Positions 51,438 through 60,540 are shown, counted from the stretch's first letter. The stretch: DNA of 64,000 nucleotides from Cupriavidus sp. 2SB (GCF_005503625.1 NZ_SCMX01000004.1:1-64000), one strand, 5' to 3'. Numbers and translations are program-made. The notes: generated by a model not told the origin, from the letters alone.

Positions 51438-52469
51438 TTACGCCGCCCTCGCCACTTTCTCAATTTGAGGCGCGGCCACAGCCACAGGCGCAGACGCGGT
51501 AGCCTGCGCCATGCGATCCCGCTGCTTGATCAAGCCGAGCACCGCGTCGATCATCGGGGTCGGCTGACCGATCATGCGGCCCATCTCCTGCACCACCGTC
51601 AGCAACGGATCGATCTCCATCGCCCTGCCCGCCTCCAGGTCCTGCAGCATCGAGGTCTTGTGCGCGCCCACCGCGCCGGCCCCATCGATTCGCCGCTCCA
51701 CATCGACACGAAAATGCACGCCGAACCGTTCCGCGATGTCCTTGGCCTCGAGCATCATCTGCTTCGACAGCCCGCGGGTGGCAGGGTCCGAGGTGATGAT
51801 GTCCAGCGTCCCATGCGTCAGGGCGCTGATCGGGTTGAAGCAGAGGTTGCCCCACAGCTTGAGCCAGATCTCGTCTCGGATGTTGTCGCGAACCGGCGCA
51901 TCGAGATCCGCCTTGGCCATCATCTCCGCAAGGCGCGTCACGCGGTCCGAGCGGGTACCATCGGGCTCACCAATTGGAAATTTCTTGCCGTACACATGCT
52001 TGATCACGCCCGGTGCCACGATTTCGGCGGCGGGATACAGCACACAGCCAATCGCGCGTTCGGGTCCGAGACCATTCCACTGCTTGGCACCCGGGTCAAC
52101 GCTCTCCAGCGTGCGCCCGGCGAACTCGCCCCCGTGGCCGTGGAAGTACCAGTACGGAATGCCGTTCACACCAGTGACCACCGCCGTCTCCGGCCCGAGC
52201 AACGGCTGCATTAGATCGACCACGCCCGGCACCTGGTGCGCCTTTAGCGTAATGAACACGTAGTCCTGAGGGCCGAGTTCGCGCGGATCGCTGGTACAAC
52301 GGACTTTCGCGACGCGCTCTTCGCCTTCGATCTGGAGCCGAACGCCGTTGGCCTGCATGGCGGCCAGGTGCGGCCCGCGCGCGATGAAGCTCACGTCTGC
52401 GCCGGCCAGCGCAAGCTGCGCGCCCATATAGCCGCCGATGGCGCCCGCGCCGTAGATACAAATCTTCAT
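51438..52469 (-). CDS. Ketopantoate reductase-family protein, oxalate regulon
   Basis: A 343-residue NAD(P)-dependent enzyme of the PanE/ApbA family: Rossmann motif GAGAIGGYMGAQLA, TLKAHQVPGVVD, and the C-terminal IRDEIWLKLWGNLCFNPISAL segment. It is 40 residues longer than the paralogue at 10997-11905 because of a C-terminal extension (ATASAPVAVAAPQIEKVARAA-like tail). The GntR-type site G lies upstream, tying it to the oxalate genes. A 2-oxo or 2-hydroxy acid related to glyoxylate or oxalate is a better guess for its substrate than ketopantoate, though this is inference. Confidence 0.9.
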   Translation of the reverse strand: MKICIYGAGAIGGYMGAQLALAGADVSFIARGPHLAAMQANGVRLQIEGEERVAKVRCTSDPRELGPQDYVFITLKAHQVPGVVDLMQPLLGPETAVVTGVNGIPYWYFHGHGGEFAGRTLESVDPGAKQWNGLGPERAIGCVLYPAAEIVAPGVIKHVYGKKFPIGEPDGTRSDRVTRLAEMMAKADLDAPVRDNIRDEIWLKLWGNLCFNPISALTHGTLDIITSDPATRGLSKQMMLEAKDIAERFGVHFRVDVERRIDGAGAVGAHKTSMLQDLEAGRAMEIDPLLTVVQEMGRMIGQPTPMIDAVLGLIKQRDRMAQATASAPVAVAAPQIEKVARAA

Positions 52470-52545
52470 GGGGTTGTCTCCTCGATGGTGGTTTATTTAG
52501 ATATGTGATGCCGAAAGCTGCACGCGGAGCCACTCAAATCCGCAT

Positions 52546-52565
52546 TGGTATATCACATACTATAT
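52546..52565 (-). promoter_or_regulatory. GntR-type operator, site G (ketopantoate reductase-like gene)
   Basis: TGGTATATCACATACTATAT on the + strand; on the minus strand ATATAGTATGTGATATACCA. The spacing of the ATAC-like and core halves matches sites A-E in the opposite orientation. It lies 77-96 bp upstream of the gene. Confidence 0.6.
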
Positions 52566-52722
52566 TTCACAATCGCCATTCGACAACCTCGTTCTTCATC
52601 TGATCCCTTCTAATTGCGCTGTGCCCGCTTCGCGGGCGTCTGGCTGTGCGCTACCATGTATCCCGTTGTCCGCTTGCGGGCCAGCCGCCCCCGGCCTGTG
52701 TTACCTCTGAACTGGAGTTCGC

Positions 52723-53481
52723 ATGGAAACGCTGCTTGCCCTTACCCGCGATCCTTCCGCATGGGCTGCTCTCGCCACTTTGGTGGCCATGGAGATCGTC
52801 CTCGGCATCGACAACCTGATCTTCATCTCGATTCTCACCAACAAGCTGCCGGAAGAAACCCGCGAGAAAGCGCGCCGTATCGGTATCAGCCTGGCGCTGA
52901 TCCTGCGCCTGGGATTGCTGGCGACGATCGCCATCATCGTCGCGCTGACGGAGCCGGTCTTCACCATCTTCGGCAAGGGCATTTCCTGGCGGGACATGAT
53001 CCTGATTGCCGGGGGGGCCTTCCTGGTCTGGAAGGCCACGCGTGAAATCCACCAGCACGTGTCACCGGATGCGGAGCACGAAGAATCCTCCACCCTCGCC
53101 CGCGCCGTACCAAGCTTCGCCGCGGCCATCGGCCAGATCCTGGTGCTAGACCTCGTGTTTTCGATCGACAGCATCATCACCGCCGTGGGCATGACCGATC
53201 ATGTGCCGATCATGTTCGTTGCTGTCATCGCTGCCGTCACGGTCATGCTTGTCGCCGCCACGCCGCTGGCCAACTTCATCAACCACAACCCAACCATCGT
53301 CATGCTGGCCCTGGCCTTCCTGATCATGATCGGCATGACACTGATCGCCGATGGCCTGGGACACCATGTGCCGAAGGGCTATATCTATACGGCGATGGCC
53401 TTCTCGACCGCCGTGGAAGCGTTGAACATGGTGGCGCGGCGGCGCCGCGAGAAAGCGAGGGGGCAGACCCCGGCACACTAG
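52723..53481 (+). CDS. TerC-family membrane protein
   Basis: A 252-residue integral membrane protein with about seven helices. The family signatures are [20 protein letters not shown] near the N-terminus (acidic residues in the membrane) and the matching second-half motif [16 protein letters not shown]. TerC/YkoY proteins take part in tellurite resistance, manganese export and metalation of secreted proteins. GGAG precedes the ATG. It is divergent from the ketopantoate reductase-like gene and is not obviously part of the oxalate regulon. Confidence 0.92.
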   Translation: METLLALTRDPSAWAALATLVAMEIVLGIDNLIFISILTNKLPEETREKARRIGISLALILRLGLLATIAIIVALTEPVFTIFGKGISWRDMILIAGGAFLVWKATREIHQHVSPDAEHEESSTLARAVPSFAAAIGQILVLDLVFSIDSIITAVGMTDHVPIMFVAVIAAVTVMLVAATPLANFINHNPTIVMLALAFLIMIGMTLIADGLGHHVPKGYIYTAMAFSTAVEALNMVARRRREKARGQTPAH

Positions 53482-53543
53482 TGAGGACAAGGCCTGACCG
53501 GGTATGATGGCTGCCTTGCTGTCATCCCCACATCAGTCCTTAC

Positions 53544-54233
53544 ATGCTTCCTACGGATCTCGCCGGCACCGACGGCGATCAGAGCGCTTCGCTGCCCCGC
53601 TCCGAGCGCGCTTACCAGCAACTGCGCTCCGCCATCCAGGCCGGTCAGCTCCCGCCGGGCACGCGCCTGCGCGAGGTAGAGCTGGCCGAATCGCTCGGCC
53701 TGTCCCGCACCCCCGTGCGCGAAGCACTCTCGCGGCTGGAGTCCGAAGGGCTGGTAGTCAATGAGCCTAATCGCGGCATGATGGTTACGCGCCTTGACGC
53801 GAGCATGGTCAGCGAACTGTATGTGATGCGCGAGGTCCTGGAATCCACCGCTGCGGCGCTCGCCGCGCGACACGCCACCGACGTGGAAATCTCGTTGCTG
53901 CGCGATATCGTCGAACGCGACCTGTCATTCGCTACAGACCCGGACAAGCTGGCGATGAACAATCGTCTCTTCCACGAAACCCTGCATCGCTGCGCCCACA
54001 ATCGCTATCTGCTCAAGACGCTGCGGTCGCTGCACGAGTCGATGGCCTTGCTGGGCCGCTCCACACTGGCCGTCCCCGGACGTGCGCGCGGCTCGTACGA
54101 AGAACATATGGCGCTGGTGGAAGCCCTGGAAGCACGCAACCCCGAACAAGCCGAACAGATCACGCGCCGCCATATCCAGCAGGCGTACAAGGCCCGCTTG
54201 ACGCTCTGGATAGAGGAGCAATCGGGCAGCTAG
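53544..54233 (+). CDS. GntR-family regulator (FCD type)
   Basis: A 229-residue GntR/FadR-type regulator: winged helix (AELAESLGLSRTPVREALSRLESEG-like, key part LAESLGLSRTPVREAL) and FCD domain from about residue 95. It follows the TerC-family gene by 62 bp in the same direction and ends in a strong bidirectional terminator. Its target is unknown; no enzymes of an evident pathway are adjacent. Confidence 0.92.
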   Translation: MLPTDLAGTDGDQSASLPRSERAYQQLRSAIQAGQLPPGTRLREVELAESLGLSRTPVREALSRLESEGLVVNEPNRGMMVTRLDASMVSELYVMREVLESTAAALAARHATDVEISLLRDIVERDLSFATDPDKLAMNNRLFHETLHRCAHNRYLLKTLRSLHESMALLGRSTLAVPGRARGSYEEHMALVEALEARNPEQAEQITRRHIQQAYKARLTLWIEEQSGS

Positions 54234-54258
54234 CTCCGCAGCCCGCCTCAATACAAAC

Positions 54259-54310
54259 AAAAAGCCGGTCCTGGCCCGCCTCTTTCGAAGCGGGCCAGGA
54301 CCGGCTTTTT
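54259..54310. terminator. Bidirectional terminator
   Basis: AAAAAGCCGGTCCTGGCCCGC, ten-nucleotide loop, then the exact complement ending GGCTTTTT (key arms GCCGGTCCTGGCCCGC / GCGGGCCAGGACCGGC). The stem is 16 bp with A and T tracts on both sides. It serves the rightward gntR gene and the leftward 61-residue gene. Confidence 0.9.
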
Positions 54311-54357
54311 AGTGCTGGCGGCGCCTTGAGCACCGCCCATTCATTCAGCTGTGTCGA

Positions 54358-54543
54358 TCAGCCGTTCGCGTAGACCACCTTGGCCTTGCGCGCTTCCGCC
54401 TGCAGGCGGGCGAAAACGTTTTGCACCGTAGCAATCACGCGCTTTGCGTCGTTCACAAAGCCCAGACGCTGGGTACCGAGCTCGCGCTCGATGAGGTCAC
54501 GTTCCAGTTGATCGGTCAGCTTGATATCGGATTGGGTGTTCAT
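54358..54543 (-). CDS. Small hypothetical protein, 61 residues
   Basis: A short, highly charged helical protein (MNTQSDIKLTDQLERDLIERE start; VNDAKRVIATVQNVFARLQAEARK end). AAGGAAGGA precedes the ATG, and a strong terminator follows on the same strand. No domain is recognised. Its charge pattern suggests a soluble helical hairpin. Confidence 0.65.
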   Translation of the reverse strand: MNTQSDIKLTDQLERDLIERELGTQRLGFVNDAKRVIATVQNVFARLQAEARKAKVVYANG

Positions 54544-54687
54544 GGCGTCCTTCCTTACAGGGATTACCCTTATGGGGTTTTCCCGGATTGTAGCAGAAGG
54601 TTTGTCGCATTGCAGCATTAGGTAATAGTGCGTAGCGATTGGCGCAACAGTCAGCGCGACTCAACCAGCACATTACGGTGCGGCCCC

Positions 54688-54903
54688 TCACAGGATGCCG
54701 GCCTGCCACCAGCCCGTATGGCCGCGAGGCTCCAGTGCTCGCGTCGGAACATGGGTACGCGCGCCGGCCCCCTCGAATTCGACAATGACTGCGGTGGGGC
54801 TCGCAATGCGGGTGATGATTACGGGCGCGCCTCGAAAGATCCACTTCGTTTCGATCTGATAGGGGCTTTGTCGGTATGCTTTGCGGCGTTGCTTGCTGTT
54901 CAT
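54688..54903 (-). CDS. Small basic hypothetical protein, 71 residues
   Basis: A basic N-terminus (MNSKQRRKAYRQSPYQIETKW) is followed by beta-rich sequence (VIITRIASPTAVIVEFEG) and ends GHTGWWQAGIL. I do not recognise it. There is no strong ribosome site, but codon use at third positions is G/C-rich, as in its neighbours. It lies between the 61-residue gene and an MFS carrier gene, all leftward. Confidence 0.5.
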   Translation of the reverse strand: MNSKQRRKAYRQSPYQIETKWIFRGAPVIITRIASPTAVIVEFEGAGARTHVPTRALEPRGHTGWWQAGIL

Positions 54904-54956
54904 ATCAATCGTGCTTCATCTGCAGACTGCCTGCGGTGTGGACGCAAAAATAAAAG

Positions 54957-56222
54957 TTACGGGACGAGCGCCTCCGTTCGCGCCTCCGAGACGGCTTGCG
55001 CCAGTTCCTCGGTCACACGGATCTCTGCCCCGATCGGGGTCATCTGCGCGGTTGCCGCAAATGGCGCGGCCGATGTCGGGGATGGATGGCTATTGCGTCG
55101 CCACAGGAAGAAGGACGCCAGGCCAGCGTGCAGGACGAGAAATGCCCAGAAAAGCCCGCTGGGCCCTAACCGATTCATGAGCGGAGAAATGATCAAGGGA
55201 CTGATCGCCGAACCGACCGAGTTGATCAGGAGCATGCCTTGAATGACGCGTACCAGCTCGCTGGCCTCTGCACGATCCGCCGAGTGGCTCACCGCCACCG
55301 GGTAGATAGCGAAAATGCTGCCCCCGATCAGGAACATCAGCACCATTAACAAGGGCGGATAACTCGGAAGGATCAGGACAGCCAACGAGACCGCTGCGCA
55401 GCCCACGCTCAATGCAAGCAGGACGCTCTGCCTGTCTTTCCTGTCGGACCATCGTCCTACCGGGTATTGCAACGCCATCGCGCCGCAGATGGCACTGGCC
55501 ATCAACTGGCCAACCTGGGCAACGCTCATGCCCTCTCGTTGCAGGTAGATCGGCAGTAGCGTATAGACCGCCGCAATGCCCACACCGGAACCAAAGCTGC
55601 CGATTGCGCCTGCGGGCGTCATGCGAACGAGATCCTGTGGCATCAGGGGTTCGGCATGACTTACGTCCGGTGCAGTCTTCGGCAAAACGGCCATGGGCAA
55701 CACCGCCATGGAGGCGAGTACACCGGCCACCATGAATGGCGCGCTCTCAGCCGCAGATCCAATGGCGCCCAGACTCATCTGCGCGAGCATGATGGAACCG
55801 TAGAGCGCGATCATATAGATCGCCAGCAATCGCCCCCGGGACTTCGTATCTCCCACGAGCAGCAACCAGCTTTCCACGACGAGGTAGATCCCTACCATCG
55901 CCCAGCCATTCACAAGGCGCAGCAGCAGCCAGACCCAGGGATCGAAAACCAGACCCTGGAGCAGGTAGGTGATGGCGACAAGGGAGGCAAAGCTGCTGTA
56001 TGAGCGGATATGACCGATTCGGGAAATCAGCCGGTCGCTGGTTACCGCACCGAGAGTCAGCCCGACAAAATACGCAGACGAAATGGCGCCGATCATCGTT
56101 GCCGAAACGCTTGCGGCGTCAAGCCGCAGAGACGTGAGGGAAGACATGAAGCCGCTTCCCAAGCTGACAATGAACAACCCTAAAAGTGGCCCAACCGCCA
56201 CGACCCAACTGCTGCGCGACAC
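54957..56222 (-). CDS. MFS transporter (YcaD-like)
   Basis: A 421-residue major facilitator with 12 predicted helices and the intracellular-loop motif DRLISRIGHIRSY. The family of YcaD-like carriers has no assigned substrate. The GTG start at 56222 has GAGAGGAAG upstream. The C-terminal 45 residues are a soluble tail rich in Ala and Glu. It is not near any gene that suggests a substrate. Confidence 0.88.
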   Translation of the reverse strand: MSRSSWVVAVGPLLGLFIVSLGSGFMSSLTSLRLDAASVSATMIGAISSAYFVGLTLGAVTSDRLISRIGHIRSYSSFASLVAITYLLQGLVFDPWVWLLLRLVNGWAMVGIYLVVESWLLLVGDTKSRGRLLAIYMIALYGSIMLAQMSLGAIGSAAESAPFMVAGVLASMAVLPMAVLPKTAPDVSHAEPLMPQDLVRMTPAGAIGSFGSGVGIAAVYTLLPIYLQREGMSVAQVGQLMASAICGAMALQYPVGRWSDRKDRQSVLLALSVGCAAVSLAVLILPSYPPLLMVLMFLIGGSIFAIYPVAVSHSADRAEASELVRVIQGMLLINSVGSAISPLIISPLMNRLGPSGLFWAFLVLHAGLASFFLWRRNSHPSPTSAAPFAATAQMTPIGAEIRVTEELAQAVSEARTEALVP

Positions 56223-56406
56223 AACTTCCTCTCAAAGCAATACGAAATGCACCGCGGAGGATACCCGATGTCGGACGCCCCCTACGCAAGCGCACTCCAA
56301 GTCCAGTGCCGATAGGAAAGTCGATGCGCCCGGGTGTTCAATGCCGGCCAGCGATTTGACCGGAACATCGAACACCCGTCGCAAGCGCATGCAGTATCGT
56401 GGTGCG

Positions 56407-57411
56407 TTATCCCAGCCAGGCTTTGATGGTTCCTCCCATCACCGAACTGGAAATGCCGTAGCGATCGTGCAGGGTGGGCAGTGCGCCGGCATCGAGAAAA
56501 GCATCGGGCAAACCGATCTGTCGGAACGGCACGTTCACGCCGGCGCGCAGCAAAGTTCCCGCTACCGCCTCGCCCAGTCCGCCGATCACCGTGTGGTTCT
56601 CCGCCACGACCACAAGGCGTCCGGGCTTGCGCGCTTCGCGCAGGATGGTCTCCGTGTCCAGCGGCTTGATCGTCGGTACGTGCAGCACCGCAACGCCCAC
56701 ACGATCCGCTTCCAGCGTCCTGGCCACTTCCAGCGCGCGCATTGTCATGATTCCCGACGAGATGATGAGCACCTCCGCGCCATCTCGGAGGAGCTTGGCC
56801 TTGCCGAGTTCGAACTGGTAGTCGTACTCATCGAGCACGACGGGCACGTTCCCGCGCAGCAGACGCGCATAGACAGGCCCATCGTGCGCGGCAATGGCAG
56901 GCACCATCTGTTCGATATCGATGGCATCGCACGGATCGATGACAGTCATGTTCGGCATCGCGCGCATCAGGGCCAGATCCTCGGCAGCCTGGTGGCTGGG
57001 TCCGTATCCGGTGGTCAGGCCGGGCAATGCGCAGACAATCTTGACGTTGAGGTTGTCCTCGGCAATCGTCTGGTGCATGAAGTCGTATGCACGTCGCGTG
57101 GCGAATACCGCGTACGTGGTCACGAACGGCACCGCGCCTTCGTGCGCAAGACCCGCTGCCGCGCCCATCAGCAACTGCTCGGCCATCCCCATCTGGTAGT
57201 ACCGTTCGGGATATGCCTTTGCAAAGAGATGCAGGTCCGTATATTTGCCCAGGTCTGCCGTCATGCCGACGATGTCGGGACGTTGCGCGGCCAGCGCGGT
57301 CAATGCATGGCCGAAGGGTGCAGCGCGCGTGGCCTGTCCTTCTGCGGCGATCGACGCAATCATTGCGGACGTCTTGAGGCGGGTCTTACCCGTATCGGCG
57401 GTGCGGCTCAT
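56407..57411 (-). CDS. Transketolase, C-terminal subunit
   Basis: A 334-residue protein equal to the C-terminal half of transketolase: pyrimidine-binding domain (GMTADLGKYTDLHLFAKAYP, YQMGMAEQLLMGAAAGLAHEG as key parts) and the transketolase C-terminal domain. It overlaps the N-terminal subunit gene by 4 nt (ATGA). The two form a heteromeric thiamine enzyme that moves two-carbon units between sugars or sugar-like acids. The downstream order with a carrier, SDR and LysR gene suggests a catabolic role, not the housekeeping one. Confidence 0.93.
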   Translation of the reverse strand: MSRTADTGKTRLKTSAMIASIAAEGQATRAAPFGHALTALAAQRPDIVGMTADLGKYTDLHLFAKAYPERYYQMGMAEQLLMGAAAGLAHEGAVPFVTTYAVFATRRAYDFMHQTIAEDNLNVKIVCALPGLTTGYGPSHQAAEDLALMRAMPNMTVIDPCDAIDIEQMVPAIAAHDGPVYARLLRGNVPVVLDEYDYQFELGKAKLLRDGAEVLIISSGIMTMRALEVARTLEADRVGVAVLHVPTIKPLDTETILREARKPGRLVVVAENHTVIGGLGEAVAGTLLRAGVNVPFRQIGLPDAFLDAGALPTLHDRYGISSSVMGGTIKAWLG

Positions 57412-58259
57412 GCTTGTCTCCCGGCTTCCAGCGCCTGCAGCGCGAGTTGCCATTCGTGGGCTTCCACCCGGATGAAGTGATTCTTCTCGCGTTCTTCGAG
57501 GAACGGTACGCCGCAGCCCATGCGGGTATCGCATACGATGATGCGCGGCTGCTTGCCCTTGTGATGGCGGGCGTTGTCGAAAGCGGCGGCTACAGCGTCG
57601 ATATCATTGCCATCCACTCGCTGCACATACCAGCCGAACGCTTCGAGCTTGGGCACGAGCGGTTCGAACGCCATGATCTGCGTCGAGGGGCCGTCAGCCT
57701 GTTGATTGTTGACGTCGACCATCGCGATCAGGTTGTCGAGCTTCCAGTGGCTTGCGGACATCAGGCCCTCCCAGATGGCACCCTCGTCAAGCTCGCCATC
57801 GGAGAAGAGCGTGTAGACGAACGCATCCGACTGCTTGCGCTTCAGGCCCAGACAGCGACCCACGGCGATGGTCAGGCCCTGGCCCAGCGAGCCGCCCGAC
57901 ATCTCCATGCCAGGGGTATAGCTCGCCATACCCGACATCGGCAGGCGGCTGTCGTCGCTTCCGTACGTTTCAAGCTCTTCTGCGGGCAGGATGCCGGCTT
58001 CGAGCAGCGCTGCATACAACGCAATCGCATAGTGGCCGTTCGACAGCAGGAAGCGGTCGCGCCCTTCCCACTCGGGGTCTTCGGGGCGATAGCGCATGGC
58101 GCCGAAGTAGGACACCGCCAGCACGTCGGCGATATCGAGCGCCTGGCCGACATAGCCCTGCCCTTGCACCTCTCCCATCAGAATGGCGTTGCGGCGGAGA
58201 CGGTAGGCGCGCTCGGCCAACGAGACGGGCACCTCCACATCGAGATTGGTAAGACTCAT
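57408..58259 (-). CDS. Transketolase, N-terminal subunit
   Basis: A 283-residue thiamine-pyrophosphate-binding half of transketolase: GNGHYAIALYA-type region (SNGHYAIALYAALLEAG), GGSLGQGLTIAVGRCLG, and the cofactor motif DGELDEGAIWEGLMSASHW ... DVNNQQADG. It is followed directly by the C-terminal subunit. An MFS carrier gene lies 24 bp upstream in the same direction, so the carrier, both subunits and perhaps the SDR form one operon. The sugar substrate is unknown. Confidence 0.93.
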   Translation of the reverse strand: MSLTNLDVEVPVSLAERAYRLRRNAILMGEVQGQGYVGQALDIADVLAVSYFGAMRYRPEDPEWEGRDRFLLSNGHYAIALYAALLEAGILPAEELETYGSDDSRLPMSGMASYTPGMEMSGGSLGQGLTIAVGRCLGLKRKQSDAFVYTLFSDGELDEGAIWEGLMSASHWKLDNLIAMVDVNNQQADGPSTQIMAFEPLVPKLEAFGWYVQRVDGNDIDAVAAAFDNARHHKGKQPRIIVCDTRMGCGVPFLEEREKNHFIRVEAHEWQLALQALEAGRQA

Positions 58260-58283
58260 GATGACTCCAGACAGAAAATGGGA

Positions 58284-59615
58284 TCAGCGGTTGACGGCCT
58301 TGGCCGGCACCAAGAACACCAGCAGCGCGCCGAATACGACCGTTGCCGAGATGAAGAGCAGCCCCGCGGTGGATTTGCCGGTCAGATCGTTGAGATAGCC
58401 GACGATAGCCGGGGAGAAGAAGCCCGCGAGGTTTGCCACACAGTTCACAGCGGCAATGCCAGCCGCCGCCGACATGCCACCCAGCATGGCGGTGGGCAGC
58501 GCCCAGAACTGGGACGACGAAGCCATGATTCCGGCTGCAGCGATACACAGGCAGACGATGGCTGCGGTCACGCTGCCGAGCAACGGGAGCGCCGCGAATC
58601 CCACGGCAGCTACCAGCATGGGAATGGCGAGGTGAAACCTGCGTTCGCGGCGACGGTCTGCGGACAGGCCGATCAGCGGCAACGCAACGATGGCGCACAG
58701 ATACGGCACCGCCGTCAGCATGCCCACCCAGACCGGATCGGCCACACCGGTCTTGCGGATGATGGTAGGCAGCCAGAACGTCAGGCCATACTGTCCCAAC
58801 ACCACGCAGAAGTAGATCGCGGACATCAGCCAGAGACGACGGTCGGCCATGAAGGCGCGGATCGACACGTGCTGCACCTTCTGCGCGTTGTCGCCTTCAA
58901 CGTTGCGTTGCAGCAGCGCCTTCTCCTGGTCGGTCAGCCACTTTGCGCCCTGGATACCGTTGTCGAGGTAGAACAGGATCGCCACGCCCAGCATCAGCGA
59001 CGGCAATGCCTCGATCAGGAACAGCCATTTCCAGCCGGCCAGGTCGTGCGCGCCATGGAAGGCATGCATGATCCAGCCCGACAGCGGCCCGCCGACGATC
59101 CCTGCGAGCGGGATGGCCATGAAGAAGAGCGACAGCGCCTTGGCACGGCGTTCCGACGGAAACCAGTACGTGAGGTAAAGGATCACGCCTGGCGCGAAGC
59201 CAGCTTCGGCCACGCCGAGCAGGAAGCGCAACACGTAAAACTGCGTAGGGGTACTGACGAACGCAAAGCCCGCCGAGATAACAGCCCAAGTCAGCATGAT
59301 GCGCGCCAGCCAGTTACGTGCACCGACCTTGTGGAGTATCACGTTGCTCGGGACTTCGAAGATGAAGTAGCCAAGGAAGAAGATGCCCGCGCCCAGGCCG
59401 TAGATGGTTTCGCTGAACTGGAGGTCATTGAGCATCTGCAGCTTGGCAAAACCCACATTCACGCGATCCAGGTATGCGCCGAGATAGCACAGCATCAGGA
59501 ATGGAATCAGGCGCCGCATCACCTTGCCATAGGTGCGCGATTCGAACGACGCCTGAGCGGCGTGCGGCATCACTGCGTCAGCCCCAACGGGCGACGCTGC
59601 GTATTTGGTCTTCAT
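58284..59615 (-). CDS. MFS transporter, anion:cation symporter family
   Basis: A 443-residue carrier of the ACS family (phthalate, tartrate, galactonate type). Features are LCYLGAYLDRVNVGFAKLQM (start of helix 1-2), GAGIFFLGYFIFEVPSN and the loop motif FLLGVAEAGFAPGVILYLTYWFP. It is co-directional with the split transketolase and SDR genes and likely imports the polyhydroxy acid or sugar they degrade. Confidence 0.92.
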   Translation of the reverse strand: MKTKYAASPVGADAVMPHAAQASFESRTYGKVMRRLIPFLMLCYLGAYLDRVNVGFAKLQMLNDLQFSETIYGLGAGIFFLGYFIFEVPSNVILHKVGARNWLARIMLTWAVISAGFAFVSTPTQFYVLRFLLGVAEAGFAPGVILYLTYWFPSERRAKALSLFFMAIPLAGIVGGPLSGWIMHAFHGAHDLAGWKWLFLIEALPSLMLGVAILFYLDNGIQGAKWLTDQEKALLQRNVEGDNAQKVQHVSIRAFMADRRLWLMSAIYFCVVLGQYGLTFWLPTIIRKTGVADPVWVGMLTAVPYLCAIVALPLIGLSADRRRERRFHLAIPMLVAAVGFAALPLLGSVTAAIVCLCIAAAGIMASSSQFWALPTAMLGGMSAAAGIAAVNCVANLAGFFSPAIVGYLNDLTGKSTAGLLFISATVVFGALLVFLVPAKAVNR

Positions 59616-59690
59616 GGAATGTCTCCTGCCGGTGCCCCGGGTGGTCCCGGGTGCGTTGACATGTTAGGCGCGGCCCGCGGCCGCGTGGCT

Positions 59691-60440
59691 TCAATGGATC
59701 AGCATGCCGCCATTGACATCGAGCGTGATGCCCGTCAGGTAGGAAGAGAGATCGCTGACCAGGAACAGGCAAGCGTTGGCGACATCACCTGCGTCACCAA
59801 GACGGCCGAGAGGAATGCCCTTGATGATGTCCGCGCGCATCTCCGGCGTCAGCTTGTCGCCGGTGATGTCTGTCTGAATCAGGCCAGGCGTGATGGCATT
59901 CACGCGGATGCGATCGCCGCCGAACTCACGGGCCATGGCCTTGGCCAACCCCAGCACGCCGGCCTTGGCCGCACTGTAGTGCGGACCGCCGAAGATGCCC
60001 CCGCCTCGCTGGGCGGACACCGACGACATGCACACGATGCTGCCGCGCTTCTGTTCCTTCATCTGCGGCAGCACTGCCTGCGACATGTAGAGCGTGCCAC
60101 GCAGGTTGACATCGACCACGGCGTCGAAATTGACGGCGCCGATGTCGAGCGTGCGGATCGGCTGAGTAATACCGGCATTGTTGATCAGGCCGTCGATCTG
60201 CCCGTATCGGGCAATCGTGGCGTGGACAGCAGCGTCGCATGACGCCTTGTCCGTCACATCACAGCGCAGGCCAAGGTGGCCTTCGCCCAGATCCGCCGCG
60301 GCATCTTGTGCGGCGCCAAGCTGCAGGTCGACGATCACAACCTTGGCACCCTGTTCGGCCAACGCGCGGGCCGTGGCCTTGCCAATACCGCGCGGCGAAG
60401 CCGCACCCGTGACGATCACCACCTTGTTCTGGACCAGCAT
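59691..60440 (-). CDS. Short-chain dehydrogenase/reductase
   Basis: A 249-residue SDR with the cofactor motif TGAASPRGIGKATA, the NNAG motif and the triad in SSVSAQRGGG ... HYSAAKAG. It resembles glucose/galactitol-type dehydrogenases. It is the first gene of a leftward unit continuing with the MFS carrier and the split transketolase, so it probably oxidises a polyol or polyhydroxy acid before the transketolase step. A LysR-like dyad, TGAGAAATTTTCA at 60528-60540, lies upstream. Confidence 0.92.
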   Translation of the reverse strand: MLVQNKVVIVTGAASPRGIGKATARALAEQGAKVVIVDLQLGAAQDAAADLGEGHLGLRCDVTDKASCDAAVHATIARYGQIDGLINNAGITQPIRTLDIGAVNFDAVVDVNLRGTLYMSQAVLPQMKEQKRGSIVCMSSVSAQRGGGIFGGPHYSAAKAGVLGLAKAMAREFGGDRIRVNAITPGLIQTDITGDKLTPEMRADIIKGIPLGRLGDAGDVANACLFLVSDLSSYLTGITLDVNGGMLIH

Positions 60441-60527
60441 CTCGTGTCTCCTTTGTTTCGACTTGACGATGGATCCAGTGTTGTCTGGCGCAGGGCGCCG
60501 ATCAACGCATTCGGGCTCAACTATCGT

Positions 60528-60540
60528 TGAGAAATTTTCA
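60528..60540. promoter_or_regulatory. LysR-type dyad before the SDR gene
   Basis: TGAGAAATTTTCA is a near-palindrome 88 bp upstream of the SDR start and 45 bp past the end of the LysR gene. It is a candidate site for that LysR protein. Weak evidence from symmetry and place only. Confidence 0.35.

Noticed and set aside
54688-54903. Whether the 71-residue gene is an ORF shadow
   Set aside because: Rejection was considered but not adopted: no larger gene lies on the other strand and codon use is normal, so it is kept with low confidence.
57414-60242. A 942-codon open frame on the + strand
   Set aside because: It runs antisense through the transketolase, MFS and SDR genes and has no domain content; an artefact of codon bias.
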